Positions 8,201 through 17,650 of a stretch of DNA of 64,000 nt are shown here, in pieces (position 1 is the stretch's first letter; the number at the start of each line of letters is the position of its first letter). Both the position numbers and the translations under genes were made by a program. The notes under the pieces were generated by a model. The model was not told the DNA's origin. It made no database searches and saw only the letters and a program-made list of their open reading frames with translations. Origin of the DNA: Pirellulales bacterium (lineage in GTDB: Bacteria > Planctomycetota > Planctomycetia > Pirellulales > Lacipirellulaceae); contig JALHQZ010000001.1 of the NCBI GenBank assembly GCA_022841705.1, positions 868,001-932,000 on the forward strand, written 5' to 3'.

Positions 8201-9550
8201 ATGGCTGCCGGTGGACTGTTGGCTTTTGTTGGAAAACGTGCTTTGAATTCGCTTGCCGAACTTGAAATCACGCCCTGCCGGGGACCGGTCCGCGGATCGA
8301 TCCGCCCGCCGGGGTCGAAAAGCCTCACTAATCGGGCCCTGGTTTGTGCTGCGCTGGCGGAGGGAAGGTCCACGCTCACCGGCGCTTTGGCCAGCGACGA
8401 TACGCGAGTGATGATCGATGCGCTAAATCAGCTTGGTATCGCCGTGGAGGAGCGTGACGATGGCCAAACTCTGGTGGTGCAAGGCGCCGGGGGGCAGATT
8501 CCGGCGCTGGAGGCGGACCTGTTCATTGGCAACAGCGGCACCACGGTGCGGTTCCTGACGGCACTGCTGACGCTCGGCCGGGGTGCGTTTCGGCTCGATG
8601 GCGTGCCGCGGATGCGCGAGCGGCCGATTGGCGATTTGGCCGATGCACTCAACGCGCTTGGGGCCCAAGTGCGGTGCGAGTTTGAGAATGGCTGCCCGCC
8701 GGTGATTGTTCACGCCAACGGTCTGCCGGGCGGAGTGGCGACGGTGCGTGGCGATCTGTCGAGCCAGTTTCTCACAGCGCTGCTGATGACCGCGTCGTGT
8801 GCGATGCAGCCGACGACGATTGAAGTCGCCGGCGAGCTGGTTTCGCAGCCGTACGTGCAGATGACGCTGGCGCTGATGCGTGCTTTTGGGGTTGAAGTGG
8901 CGGTCGATGAAAAGCTCACCGCGTTCCACGTGCCGCAGGCGAAGTACCAAGCGGGCGACTATGCCATCGAGCCGGACGCTTCGGCCGCCAGTTATTTTTG
9001 GGCCGCCGCGGCAATTACCGGTGGCGAAGTGACCGTGGAAGGGCTCACGCGCGATGCTCTTCAGGGTGATGTGGCGTTTGTCGAGTGCCTCGCACAGATG
9101 GGCTGCGAAGTTGAATACGGCGATTCTGGTATCACGGTGCGCGGCAAGCCGCTCCGCGGGATCGATATCGACATGAACGCGGTGAGCGACACCGTGCAGA
9201 CCCTGGCGGCCGTGGCGCTTTTCGCCCAGGGCCCCACGCGCGTGCGGGGGGTGGCGCACAATCGGCTGAAAGAAACGGACCGTATCGGCAATCTGGCGAT
9301 CGAGCTACGCAAGCTCGGCGCGACGGTCGACGAACACGAAGATGGCCTGACGATTCACCCCGGCCCGCATCCCCCTGACAACGGGCACAGCGCTCGCATC
9401 GAAACTTATGACGACCACCGCATGGCGATGAGCCTCGCGCTTGTCGGACTCAACCAACCCGGCGTCATCATCATGAATCCCGGTTGCACGGCGAAGACAT
9501 ATCCGAATTACTTCGCAGACCTCAGGCGGATTGCAGAGACCGCTCGCTAG
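8201..9550 (+). CDS. aroA: 3-phosphoshikimate 1-carboxyvinyltransferase (EPSP synthase)
   Basis: Transfers enolpyruvate from PEP to shikimate-3-phosphate, the sixth step of chorismate synthesis. All core motifs are present: [13 protein letters not shown] near the N-terminus, [45 protein letters not shown] and [13 protein letters not shown]. The length of 449 residues is normal. The ATG at 8201 was chosen over the in-frame TTG at 8186 because no ribosome-binding site favours either; internal TTG codons at 8219 and 8243 are also possible. Chorismate made here feeds MqnA, encoded 5 kb downstream, but the genes are not in one operon. Confidence 0.95.
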   Translation: MAAGGLLAFVGKRALNSLAELEITPCRGPVRGSIRPPGSKSLTNRALVCAALAEGRSTLTGALASDDTRVMIDALNQLGIAVEERDDGQTLVVQGAGGQIPALEADLFIGNSGTTVRFLTALLTLGRGAFRLDGVPRMRERPIGDLADALNALGAQVRCEFENGCPPVIVHANGLPGGVATVRGDLSSQFLTALLMTASCAMQPTTIEVAGELVSQPYVQMTLALMRAFGVEVAVDEKLTAFHVPQAKYQAGDYAIEPDASAASYFWAAAAITGGEVTVEGLTRDALQGDVAFVECLAQMGCEVEYGDSGITVRGKPLRGIDIDMNAVSDTVQTLAAVALFAQGPTRVRGVAHNRLKETDRIGNLAIELRKLGATVDEHEDGLTIHPGPHPPDNGHSARIETYDDHRMAMSLALVGLNQPGVIIMNPGCTAKTYPNYFADLRRIAETAR

Positions 9551-9576
9551 GCACTTGAAACGGGGTGCCATGCCCA

Positions 9577-9882
9577 CTAACCAACCAGCGAGGTCAGTTC
9601 TCTTTCGCGGGTTGGCACGCCTCCACGCACGCCGATGCCGCTGGCTTCTGATTGGCGGATAAGTTCGTCCGCGCGGGCGAGGATGTCAAGCGATGACTGG
9701 CTGGCTGACGCGAGTACCGAGCCGCTGCTGACCGCTCCGCTGCGCACTGTAGCGTCGTTACAAGCCTCGAACTTGGCGCCACAGTGCTGACACACCACGC
9801 GCTTCCCCAAATACTCGACACGAACTTGCAGGTTTCGCCCACAAGTTGGACACGATTGGACGAAGTAAATGTTACGGGCCAT
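9577..9882 (-). CDS. Small zinc-ribbon protein (MARNIYFV family)
   Basis: A 101-residue protein with an N-terminal zinc ribbon made of two CxxC knuckles, CPTCGR and CQHCGAKF, at about residues 11-40. A short Ser-rich linker and an amphipathic helix (SLDILARADELIRQSE) follow. The start is set by GGAGG eight bases before the ATG at 9882; a GTG three codons upstream is disfavoured. Similar small proteins beginning MAR-IYFVQxCPTCGR are common in planctomycetes. The fold suggests nucleic-acid or protein binding, but the role is unknown. It converges on aroA with a 26-base gap. Confidence 0.7.
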   Translation of the reverse strand: MARNIYFVQSCPTCGRNLQVRVEYLGKRVVCQHCGAKFEACNDATVRSGAVSSGSVLASASQSSLDILARADELIRQSEASGIGVRGGVPTRERELTSLVG

Positions 9883-10119
9883 GGGCAACACCTCCGGTGT
9901 GGTTGCGGGATGTCATCGGCCGCCTGCCGAGGAGTCTCATCCTATCGCTAACGAGTTAGTTTGACAACGATTTCCGCGTAAAAAGTTGGGCGGCAAGCTG
10001 GGTTTCCTTCACATTATCAGGCCGACGGCAGGTAGGATTTGTTTCCACGATAATTCGATTGATTTGGCGCCCGGGAGGCGCCGGTTGTTTGCAGTTGCAG
10101 CGGAGAGTTAGACCGACTT

Positions 10120-10680
10120 ATGGGAAAACAGGTTCCGTTAATTTTTGCAGTATTTTTCTTGACGCTGCCCGGACGGGCCGCCGAGGCGGAGACGAAGCCG
10201 CAGAATTTGGGGCTAATGAGGGAAGTCGTCGACTTGCATTTTTCCGCGCAGCCTGGCTTCCAAGCGACCGACTTGATCCATCGGCGCGATGTGGAAGAGA
10301 TTGCGGCGGACCTGATTTCGGTGGGTTTGCTAGCCGAACCCCCGCAGGAGCTGACCAAGCGGGTCCCAGCGGATGATTCTTTTCTCCGCCAGCAATTCGC
10401 GGGCCAGAATGGCCAGCGATTCATGCGTAAGGTCGGCGCGGTGCAGGGTGGCTACGCGGAACTCGAAAAACTCGGCACGGGCCCGCAGGGCCGCGGCGCC
10501 GCGCGAACCCTCCAAGCCGCCAAGGGGGGCCATGAGCTGATCGAGTACTTAGCCACAACCCCGCACGGAAAACAGCTTTCCCGGCAAATGTCACGTGTAA
10601 CCGGCGCCAAATCTCGGCCAGGAGCAATCTACACGAAACAAGATTTGCTGGCGGCGCTCGCGGAGTTGATCTCGCAGTGA
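10120..10680 (+). CDS. Unknown exported protein
   Basis: A 186-residue protein with a signal peptide (KQVPLIFAVFFLTLPGRAAEA) and a mostly helical mature part with no recognised domain. A Gly-rich stretch (KVGAVQGGYAELEKLGTGPQGRGAARTLQ) occupies the middle. GGAGAG about 12 bases upstream supports the ATG at 10120. Gene order offers no clue: the zinc-ribbon gene is divergent and the next gene starts 160 bases later on the same strand. Codon use looks like the neighbours, and I do not recognise the family. Confidence 0.6.
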   Translation: MGKQVPLIFAVFFLTLPGRAAEAETKPQNLGLMREVVDLHFSAQPGFQATDLIHRRDVEEIAADLISVGLLAEPPQELTKRVPADDSFLRQQFAGQNGQRFMRKVGAVQGGYAELEKLGTGPQGRGAARTLQAAKGGHELIEYLATTPHGKQLSRQMSRVTGAKSRPGAIYTKQDLLAALAELISQ

Positions 10681-10840
10681 AGGGCGGGGCCACCCCCGAA
10701 ATCTTCGGGCTGAAACAAATGTTCGCATTGGGCAAAGTTTTGGGCTATACTATGCCGGTCGAGTTCACTTGCCGGCGCGCTGGTAGCAACGCGATTGCGT
10801 TTGCCGACGGGCCGATTGTTGTCCCCCGCCAGGAGCGCGT

Positions 10841-11728
10841 ATGGGCAGCCGCGTGTTCGTCGCAACCGTGATGTTGCTGTGGGGAACCAGCCTTGCTTGG
10901 CTGGGATCGCGGATTGTCTCGCCGCTCTTCCGTGGCGAACCGCCGAGCGTGGGGGTCCTTGCGAAGCGCCAGCCCGTCGCCTGGAATATCGGCCTCGCCG
11001 GTCAGGCGTGCGGCACAGCCATCACCGAGTCGGTTGCCGGCGATCTGGGCACCACGGAAATTCTGAGCCGCGTCCAACTGGAAGATTTGCCTGTTTCACA
11101 AGTGGCGCCGCAGTGGATGTCGTCGCTTGTCCGTAGTATCGGCCGGGTGAAGCTTGATATGCGGTCGCGAACCACGGTCGATTCGCTCGGCCGACTGGTG
11201 CGGTTCGACACGAGCGTGAAGGTGAACGAAGTCCCGGCGATGATTCGCATGACGGGCCGGGTGCTAGACGACAAGCTTGACCTGCGCATCACCACGGGCG
11301 ATTTCACGCGGAACTTCGAGTATCCGTGGACCAGCACCGAGCCACTCACGGGTGAGCTAACTCCGGACGCTAAGATGCTGCAAGTTTATAAGGGCCGCAC
11401 GTGGCGGAAAGAAGTTTACAGCCCGTTTGGCTTACCGCATAACCCGGTAGAATTGCTGGAAGCGGAAGTGGTGGCGAGCGAGAAAATCCACCACGAAGGC
11501 GCCCTAGTGAACTGCAACCGGATCGAATACCGTGCGGTGACGGCAGTGGGGGTCTCGGCCGGTGACCGGCTGCGGGCGACAGTGTGGGTGGCGGAAGATG
11601 GCCGCGTGCTTCGCCAGCAGTCGCACATCATGAACTCGGAACTTCGTTTTGATCGCCTCTCCGACACCGCCGCCTTCACGCTCGCTCACGATCAGCTTGA
11701 GCTCGAGCAGCGCGCCACGCTTCCCTAA
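10841..11728 (+). CDS. Unknown membrane-anchored protein upstream of an ABC exporter
   Basis: A 295-residue protein with one N-terminal hydrophobic helix (VATVMLLWGTSLAWLG) that would anchor a beta-rich extracytoplasmic domain. AGGAG ends five bases before the ATG. The mature part (e.g. RVLDDKLDLRITTG, RLRATVWVAEDGRVLRQ, ITTGDFTRNFEYPW) looks like a lipid-carrier-type or LolA-like open barrel, but similarity is only by pattern and should not be taken as assignment. It precedes the ABC ATPase by 66 bases and probably shares its transcript, so a role in the export process is a reasonable inference. Confidence 0.6.
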   Translation: MGSRVFVATVMLLWGTSLAWLGSRIVSPLFRGEPPSVGVLAKRQPVAWNIGLAGQACGTAITESVAGDLGTTEILSRVQLEDLPVSQVAPQWMSSLVRSIGRVKLDMRSRTTVDSLGRLVRFDTSVKVNEVPAMIRMTGRVLDDKLDLRITTGDFTRNFEYPWTSTEPLTGELTPDAKMLQVYKGRTWRKEVYSPFGLPHNPVELLEAEVVASEKIHHEGALVNCNRIEYRAVTAVGVSAGDRLRATVWVAEDGRVLRQQSHIMNSELRFDRLSDTAAFTLAHDQLELEQRATLP

Positions 11729-11794
11729 CGAACACGACGTCTCGGTGAGTTCGCGCGGGTATTTCAATTCGATCACTGGCGGTGAGGGCGCGCC

Positions 11795-12568
11795 ATGATC
11801 GAGTTCCATTCCGTCACGCGGCGCTACGGTGACAAAGTCGCCGTTGATGCGCTCAACTTCACGATTGCTCACGGCGAACTGTTCGCACTTCTGGGCCATA
11901 ACGGCGCTGGAAAAACAACCACCGTCAAAATGCTGGTCGGCCTATTGCGGCCGGAGCGCGGGGCCGTGCGGATCGCGGGATACGATGTGACCGCCAGCAC
12001 GCGCGAGGCTTCGCAGCTGGTGGGCTACGTGCCCGATCAACCCTACTTGTACGACAAACTCTCGGGGCGCGAGTTTTTGCAATTCGTCGGCGAGATGCAC
12101 GGCCTGCCCCCGCAGGAAGTCGTCGCCGCCATCCAGCGCGAAAGCGAACGATTTTCCCTTGGCCCGTTTCTCGATGATCTCACCGAAAGCTATTCGCATG
12201 GAATGAAGCAGCGGACGGTGTTTGCGTCGGCGCTAATTCACCAGCCGCAAGTTCTGGTGGTGGACGAGCCGATGGTGGGGCTCGATCCGCAGAACATTCA
12301 TCTGGTGAAAGACCTGCTGCGGGCGCAGGCTTCGGCGGGGGTCAGCGTGCTGATGTCGACGCACTCCCTCGACGTGGCAGAGAAAATCGCCGATCGCATT
12401 GGCGTAATGCACCGCGGCCGGCTGATTTTTTTGGGCACCGTGACGGAACTGCGCGAGTTACGGGGGGGTAACGAAAGTCTGGAAGATTTGTTTCTCTCGC
12501 TCACCAGCGAGGCGAACGCCCAGGCGAACCGGCCGGCGCGGGAGCCAACACGGGAGAATGGCGAATGA
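11795..12568 (+). CDS. ABC transporter ATP-binding protein
   Basis: A 257-residue ABC ATPase that powers the permease encoded next. Walker A is GHNGAGKTT (34-42), the signature is YSHGMKQR (a variant of LSGGQ common in drug or ion exporter ATPases), Walker B is VLVVDEP, followed by the D-loop GLDPQ and the switch histidine in MSTHSL. The stop overlaps the permease start by four bases (ATGA), so translation is coupled. The closest broad class is the CcmA/NatA-type exporter ATPases. The substrate cannot be read from sequence. Confidence 0.9.
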   Translation: MIEFHSVTRRYGDKVAVDALNFTIAHGELFALLGHNGAGKTTTVKMLVGLLRPERGAVRIAGYDVTASTREASQLVGYVPDQPYLYDKLSGREFLQFVGEMHGLPPQEVVAAIQRESERFSLGPFLDDLTESYSHGMKQRTVFASALIHQPQVLVVDEPMVGLDPQNIHLVKDLLRAQASAGVSVLMSTHSLDVAEKIADRIGVMHRGRLIFLGTVTELRELRGGNESLEDLFLSLTSEANAQANRPAREPTRENGE

Positions 12569-14364
12569 CGCCCGTCGAGACCCCGCCGCTGCCCGATTAC
12601 GACCGCGAAGCCCGGCTGTTTTGGGGCCTACGCCGGCGCGTCCTGTCCGCGCACTTCAACCAACTGATGACCACCGCGCGTTTTCGCACGCTGTTGGTGG
12701 TGCTGCTGAGCACGCTGTTTTGGGCCGGTCTCTTCGCGCTATTCTATGGGGGGTTCGAGTTCCTGGTGCGATTCGTCGGTAAGCCTGGCGCTCAGAACCA
12801 CGCGCTGACGGTGCGCTTTGTCTTTCACCTGTTCTTCGCATCGCTCAATGTGATGCTTATTTTTTCGGCGGGCATCATCCTCTATAGCGGGCTGTTTAGT
12901 TCGCCGGAGACGCGGTTTCTGCTCACCACGCCGGCGCGAGCTGAACGCATCGTGGTGCATAAGTTTCAAGAAGCGGTGCTGTTTAGCAGTTGGGGTTTCT
13001 TCCTGCTGGCGAGCCCGATGATCGTCGCCTACGGCCTTGTGGCCGAGGCAAGCTGGGGCTACTTCGTATTGTTCCTGCCGTTCATCGTGGCGTTTGTGTT
13101 CATTCCGTGCAGTCTCGGCGCGATCTTGTGTTTGGCGATTGTATATCGCTTGCCGCGCTTTCGCACCGGGGTGCTAGCGATTGCGGCGCTCGGCGCCATC
13201 CTGTGGGCGGGGCAATCGATTTGGGTCACCGTTCGCAGCCCGCAAGAGAAACTTTTTGGCAGTGAGTGGTTTCAAGAGACTTTGCGCCGGTTTCAGTTCA
13301 CGCAGAACGAATGGCTGCCGAGCTCCTGGCTCTGCAATGGACTCTTGGAAGCGGCCCAACCGACGCCCCTCTCCGGCGTGCAGAGATTATCCGAACTGCC
13401 GATCGTGCAAGCGCTGATGTACCTCGTGCTCTCCGCCACCACTGCGCAGGTGTGCCAATTTGCGGTGGTGCTGTTGGGGAAACGCTGGTTTCGCACCGCG
13501 TACAGCCAACTGGAATGCCGCCCCCGCCGCCGTCGCAAAGCCCGGCTGGCGATTGTGGACCGGGGAGCGGAACTGTTGCTCTCGCCCCTCTCACGTCCGA
13601 TTCGCTTGCTGCTGATGAAAGACTGGCGCCTGCTGCGGCGTGACCCGGTGCAGTGGACGCAGTTTCTCATCTTCTTTGGCCTGTTGGGCTTGTATTTCCT
13701 CAACGTTGATCGCTTCAACAACCCCGGTAGCGATATCAGCTATCTCACTTGGGTGAACATGGTGAGTTTCCTCAACCTCGCCGTAGTGGGGCTAATTCTG
13801 TCGACATTCACCACGCGGTTCATCTTCCCGATGATCAGCCTCGAAGGCCGACGCTTTTGGGTGCTGGGCCTGATGCCAGTGAAGCGCGAGACGATCGTCT
13901 GGAGCAAATTTATCTTCGCGGCGATTGGTTCGCTGGGACCCTGCTCGCTGCTGATTCTGCTGAGCGATTTGATGCTCCGCGTCTCAACATTGGTCGTGGT
14001 GGTGCATCAACTTACTACCGTGCTGTTGTGCCTGGGTTTGTCGTCGATCGCCGTCGGCCTCGGCGCCACCATGCCGAATTTCCGCGAACCTTCGCCCTCG
14101 AAAATCGCCGCTGGGTTTGGTGGCACGCTCAATCTGGTGCTCAGCGCGCTCTACATCATGGCGATCGTGGTGCTGACCGCGCTCCCATGCCATTTCTATC
14201 TGATCGCCGGCTCAAGCCCGATGCACGAGACATTCATAAACCCGAAGAGCCTGCGACTGTGGCTCATCGGCGGCACCGCAGCGAGCGTGGTGGTCGGCGC
14301 GCTGGCGACGATCATCCCCCTGAAGCGCGGCATCGCGGCGTTTAATAAGTTGGAGTTGTATTGA
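12565..14364 (+). CDS. ABC exporter permease
   Basis: A 599-residue integral membrane protein with about a dozen hydrophobic segments, starting near residue 35 (TLLVVLLSTLFWAGLFALFYGGFEFL). A hydrophilic middle section (residues 290-345, ending in RPIRLLLMKDWRLLRRDPVQW) separates two membrane blocks of about six helices each, so it may be a fused pair of six-helix half-permeases. The pattern fits the 'putative ABC exporter' family of large bacterial permeases. It is coupled to the ATPase before it. The gap of 149 bases to mqnA includes no clear terminator. Confidence 0.85.
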   Translation: MTPVETPPLPDYDREARLFWGLRRRVLSAHFNQLMTTARFRTLLVVLLSTLFWAGLFALFYGGFEFLVRFVGKPGAQNHALTVRFVFHLFFASLNVMLIFSAGIILYSGLFSSPETRFLLTTPARAERIVVHKFQEAVLFSSWGFFLLASPMIVAYGLVAEASWGYFVLFLPFIVAFVFIPCSLGAILCLAIVYRLPRFRTGVLAIAALGAILWAGQSIWVTVRSPQEKLFGSEWFQETLRRFQFTQNEWLPSSWLCNGLLEAAQPTPLSGVQRLSELPIVQALMYLVLSATTAQVCQFAVVLLGKRWFRTAYSQLECRPRRRRKARLAIVDRGAELLLSPLSRPIRLLLMKDWRLLRRDPVQWTQFLIFFGLLGLYFLNVDRFNNPGSDISYLTWVNMVSFLNLAVVGLILSTFTTRFIFPMISLEGRRFWVLGLMPVKRETIVWSKFIFAAIGSLGPCSLLILLSDLMLRVSTLVVVVHQLTTVLLCLGLSSIAVGLGATMPNFREPSPSKIAAGFGGTLNLVLSALYIMAIVVLTALPCHFYLIAGSSPMHETFINPKSLRLWLIGGTAASVVVGALATIIPLKRGIAAFNKLELY

Positions 14365-14513
14365 CGGGGATGGGTGGATTGATAATCTGCCCGCAAATCG
14401 ACCTCCCCGATCTCGCCGTTAACCGCACTCCTAAAACACGGTTTTCCTACTAGAACCGCCCTACAGCCCCCACCCCCCTTGGGCTAAACTATGCGGACAA
14501 GGAATCCGCACCC

Positions 14514-15362
14514 ATGAACCCCTTCAAAACAACTGCCGAACCGCTACGCTTCCGTGTCGGGGCGGTGAATTATCTGAACTCGAAGCCACTTGTGTTCGGC
14601 TTCGATGAAGCCGCGGCCGACGCCAAACTGCTGTTCGATTTGCCGAGCCGGCTGGCCGATGCGCTCTCCGAAGGGCGGTTTGATGTTGCTCTAATTCCGA
14701 CCGTCGAGTTCCTCCGCCAACCGGCGTACCGAATCTTGTCGAACGCCTGCGTAGCAAGCGATGGCCCGGTGCTCAGCGTGAAGGTTTACTTCCGCACGCC
14801 GCCGGACCAGTTGAAGCGGATCGCGCTCGACGAAGGTTCGCGCACCAGCGTGGCGCTCGCGCGAGTGCTCTTGGCCGAACGGGCCGGCGTGCAACCGGAA
14901 CTGGGTTGCCTGCCGATCGGCTACGGCGTGAGCGATTGCGATAGCGACGCTGTGCTGCTGATCGGTGACCGCGCGATGCACGCGCCGAAAGAACAGTTCG
15001 TCGAAGCGTGGGACCTGGGCGAAGAATGGCGCAAACTAACGGGCTTGCCGTTCGTCTTCGCACTGTGGGCCGCGCGGCCGCAGCGCCGGCTCGACCGCGT
15101 CGAAGCGGCGCTCGAACGCGCTCGCGATCTCGGCGTATTGAACCTCGCGAAGATCGCCCAGCATCAAGCGCCGGCGCTTGGCATTACCGTCGAAGCGGCC
15201 CAGCGCTACCTCACCGACAACTTGCATTACCAATTGGGCGAGCGCGAGTTTGCCGCCCTCACCGAGTTCCAAACCCGTTGCCGGAAGTGGGGCATCTTGC
15301 CGCCGCTGTCGGCCCCCATCGCGCGCTATGAACGCCAACCCCTCCATCACGGCACTGCTTGA
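14514..15362 (+). CDS. mqnA: Chorismate dehydratase, futalosine pathway
   Basis: MqnA dehydrates chorismate to 3-[(1-carboxyvinyl)oxy]benzoate, the first committed step of the futalosine route to menaquinone. The 282-residue periplasmic-binding-like fold begins with the signature RVGAVNYLNSKPLVFGF, continues with DVALIPTVEFLR, and has ALDEGSRTSVALARVLL and LPFVFALWAAR. It is cytosolic, with no signal peptide. AAGGA lies ten bases before the ATG. Its last 35 bases overlap the start of mqnC in another frame, which points to coupled translation of two enzymes of the same pathway. Confidence 0.93.
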   Translation: MNPFKTTAEPLRFRVGAVNYLNSKPLVFGFDEAAADAKLLFDLPSRLADALSEGRFDVALIPTVEFLRQPAYRILSNACVASDGPVLSVKVYFRTPPDQLKRIALDEGSRTSVALARVLLAERAGVQPELGCLPIGYGVSDCDSDAVLLIGDRAMHAPKEQFVEAWDLGEEWRKLTGLPFVFALWAARPQRRLDRVEAALERARDLGVLNLAKIAQHQAPALGITVEAAQRYLTDNLHYQLGEREFAALTEFQTRCRKWGILPPLSAPIARYERQPLHHGTA

Positions 15363-16467
15363 TAAAGCGGTCGCGGGCCAGCGGCTGTCCCCCGCCGAAG
15401 GGCTCGCGCTGCTCGAGTCGAACGACCTCGCCGCGCTCGGCCGCGCCGCCGATGAAGTGACGCGCCGGCTGCACCCGGAGCCGTACCGCACGTACAACAT
15501 CGATCGCAACATCAACTACACCAACGTCTGCACCGCGGTGTGCGATTTCTGCGCGTTCTATCGCAAGCCCAAGTCGCCCGAAGGGTACGTCCTCTCGCTG
15601 GAAGAGATTCTCGAAAAGATCAAAGAGACCGTCGCTCTAGGCGGCGATCAGATTCTGCTGCAAGGCGGCTTGCACCCCGAGTTCAAACTCGAGTGGTACG
15701 AAGAAATGCTCCGCGGGATCAAGGCGGAGTTCCCGCAGGTGAACATTCACGGCTTCAGCCCGCCGGAAATTTACCACTTCACAAAGGTAAACAAGATGCC
15801 TCTTCGGACGGTGCTCGAGCGGCTCAAAGCAGCCGGCCTCGGCAGTTTGCCGGGGGGCGGCGGGGAGATTTTGGTCGATCGCGTGCGGGCCGCCATGACC
15901 CGCGGCAAAGTGATGACCGACGATTGGCTCGAAGTCTGCCGCGTGTGGCACCAACTCGGCGGCGTCGGCTCGGCCACTATGATGTTCGGCCACATCGAAA
16001 CACTGGCCGAGCGGATCGAACACCTTGAACGTCTGCGCCAAGTGCAGGATGAGACGCGCGGCTTCAGCGCGTTCATCTGTTGGACCTTTCAGCCCGACCA
16101 CACCGACATGACCGATATCCCCCCCGCCGGGGCGTTCGAGTACCTAAAAACCAATGCGGTCGCCCGGCTGTATCTCGATAACTTTCCCAACCTGCAATCG
16201 AGCTGGGTGACCCAGGGCCTGAAGGTGGGCCAAATGGCGCTGCTTTACGGCGCCAACGACATGGGAAGCCTGATGATCGAAGAAAACGTCGTGGCCGAGG
16301 CGGGAACGGTGCATTTCCTCACGCTGGATGACATCCGCAACTCGATCACGGAACTGGGGTACGAACCGCGGCAACGCAACGTTTTTTACGAGCTGATCGA
16401 CCACGAATTCACGCCGCGGGCCGAGTTAAACGGCAGCCGGCTCCCGCGATTGCCGATTCTAAGCTAG
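15328..16467 (+). CDS. mqnC: Cyclic dehypoxanthinyl futalosine synthase (radical SAM)
   Basis: MqnC is a radical SAM enzyme that cyclises dehypoxanthinyl futalosine in menaquinone synthesis. Cysteines 68, 72 and 75 in NVCTAVCDFCAFYR form the CxxxCxxC cluster motif. ILLQGGLHPEF, NIHGFSPPEI, GLGSLPGGGGEIL and SATMMFGHIE are typical of the MqnC/MqnE family; the 379-residue length and HFTKVNKMP region favour MqnC. The start at 15328 lies 35 bases inside mqnA; an open frame runs further back to 15178 but only as mqnA shadow. MqnB, MqnD and MqnE are not in the window, so the pathway is split. Confidence 0.92.
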   Translation: MNANPSITALLDKAVAGQRLSPAEGLALLESNDLAALGRAADEVTRRLHPEPYRTYNIDRNINYTNVCTAVCDFCAFYRKPKSPEGYVLSLEEILEKIKETVALGGDQILLQGGLHPEFKLEWYEEMLRGIKAEFPQVNIHGFSPPEIYHFTKVNKMPLRTVLERLKAAGLGSLPGGGGEILVDRVRAAMTRGKVMTDDWLEVCRVWHQLGGVGSATMMFGHIETLAERIEHLERLRQVQDETRGFSAFICWTFQPDHTDMTDIPPAGAFEYLKTNAVARLYLDNFPNLQSSWVTQGLKVGQMALLYGANDMGSLMIEENVVAEAGTVHFLTLDDIRNSITELGYEPRQRNVFYELIDHEFTPRAELNGSRLPRLPILS

Positions 16468-16558
16468 CCTTGAGAAATCCGCCTGCTGCGCGGCCGGTTC
16501 AATTACGCCGGTTAGTAGGATTGCAGCGGCGATTTCGCTTCCCTTGAGTTAGCCGATC

Positions 16559-17359
16559 ATGCAGTGGCCCGCGACCGAACTTGCGCAGCCACCCCGCGCC
16601 GTTGGGAGGCCGATGGTCGAAGCGATCGGCCTCGCCAAGAGTTATGATGACCTAGCGCGCGGCAAGCTTACGGCAATCGAAGAGCTCACCTTCACCGCCC
16701 ACGCGGGCGAAGCGTTCGCGCTCTTGGGCCCCAACGGCGCCGGCAAGACCACCGCGCTCCGCATCCTCACCACCATGCTCACGCCGACCGCCGGTGAAGC
16801 CCGCGTCAACGGGTTTGACTGCATTACGCAGGCAGAACTGGTGCGCCGGCAGATTGGCTTCATCTCCACCAACACGGCGGTGTACGACCGGATGACGGCG
16901 TGGGAATTGGTCGAGTACTTCGGCCAACTGCACGGCTTGCCGGACGATGAACTGCACGCCCGCATGGAGACGCTCTTCACCCGACTGGAAATGCACAACC
17001 TCCGCAACACGCTGGGCGCCAAAATGTCCACCGGCATGAGACAAAAAGCGTCGATCGCGCGAGCGCTGATTCACGACCCACCGGTGATCGTATTCGACGA
17101 AGCGACCAACGGCCTCGACGTCCTCGCCGCCCGCGCGCTGCTCACCGAAGTTTCGCGATTGCGGGACGAAGGGAAGTGCGTGATTTTTTCGACCCATATC
17201 ATGCGCGAAGCAGAACGCCTGTGCGACCGGATCGCCATCTTGCACCGGGGTAAAATACTAGCCCAAGGCACTTTGCCCGAACTCCGCGAACAGCACGCCG
17301 AGCACGATTTAGAAGAGTTGTTTTTTCAATTGATTCACGAAGCGGACAACACCCCCTAG
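16559..17359 (+). CDS. ABC transporter ATP-binding protein, NatA-like
   Basis: A 266-residue ABC ATPase with Walker A GPNGAGKTT (57-65), signature MSTGMRQKA, Walker B VIVFDEATNGLD and switch STHIMREAERLCDR. The STGMRQK form and the following permease-protease fusion match the NatAB sodium exporter group. No ribosome-binding site is evident at ATG 16559; an in-frame ATG at 16613 just before the conserved VEAIGLAKSY segment is an alternative. A 291-base gap containing a long inverted repeat separates it from its likely permease partner, which is unusual because such pairs normally overlap. Confidence 0.87.
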   Translation: MQWPATELAQPPRAVGRPMVEAIGLAKSYDDLARGKLTAIEELTFTAHAGEAFALLGPNGAGKTTALRILTTMLTPTAGEARVNGFDCITQAELVRRQIGFISTNTAVYDRMTAWELVEYFGQLHGLPDDELHARMETLFTRLEMHNLRNTLGAKMSTGMRQKASIARALIHDPPVIVFDEATNGLDVLAARALLTEVSRLRDEGKCVIFSTHIMREAERLCDRIAILHRGKILAQGTLPELREQHAEHDLEELFFQLIHEADNTP

Positions 17360-17422
17360 CTTAGGCATTCTTGCCTGACTCGCCCCGGCTAAACGATCGC
17401 TAGTGAAAATAATCAAAAAGAA

Positions 17423-17615
17423 AAGATTCACCACAGAGAGCACAGAGAACACAGAGGAGGAAAAGTAGAGGAAAAAAGAGAGCGGAAGATATTTGCAATG
17501 TCGGCTTAGTAAATGGTCATTAACTGGCCCAATGCTCAGGCCGAATTGTACAAACCTCTGTCTTCTCTCTGTGTCTTCTTCCTCCGTGCCCTCTGTGCTC
17601 TCTGTGGTGAATCTT
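17423..17615. repeat. Long imperfect inverted repeat (CACAGAG-rich) between ABC genes
   Basis: The left arm (17423-17460) begins AAGATTCACCACAGAGAGCA and continues as CACAGAG units. The right arm (17581-17615) is its reverse complement with one 3-base indel, ending in GTGGTGAATCTT. A second CTCTGTGTCTTCTT tract at 17556-17580 extends the pairing potential. The arms flank about 120 bases of unrelated sequence and no ORF. It resembles a small non-coding mobile element or MITE, or a structured spacer. The element interrupts an otherwise natA-natB-like pair. Confidence 0.7.
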
Positions 17616-17650
17616 AATCGTCAGGCTAGAAAGCCTAACCTACAGCAACT

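Noticed and set aside
17423..17615. CACAGAG repeats as a CRISPR array
   Set aside because: The units are irregular and short, there are no equal spacers, and the two arms are inverted rather than direct; no cas genes are present.
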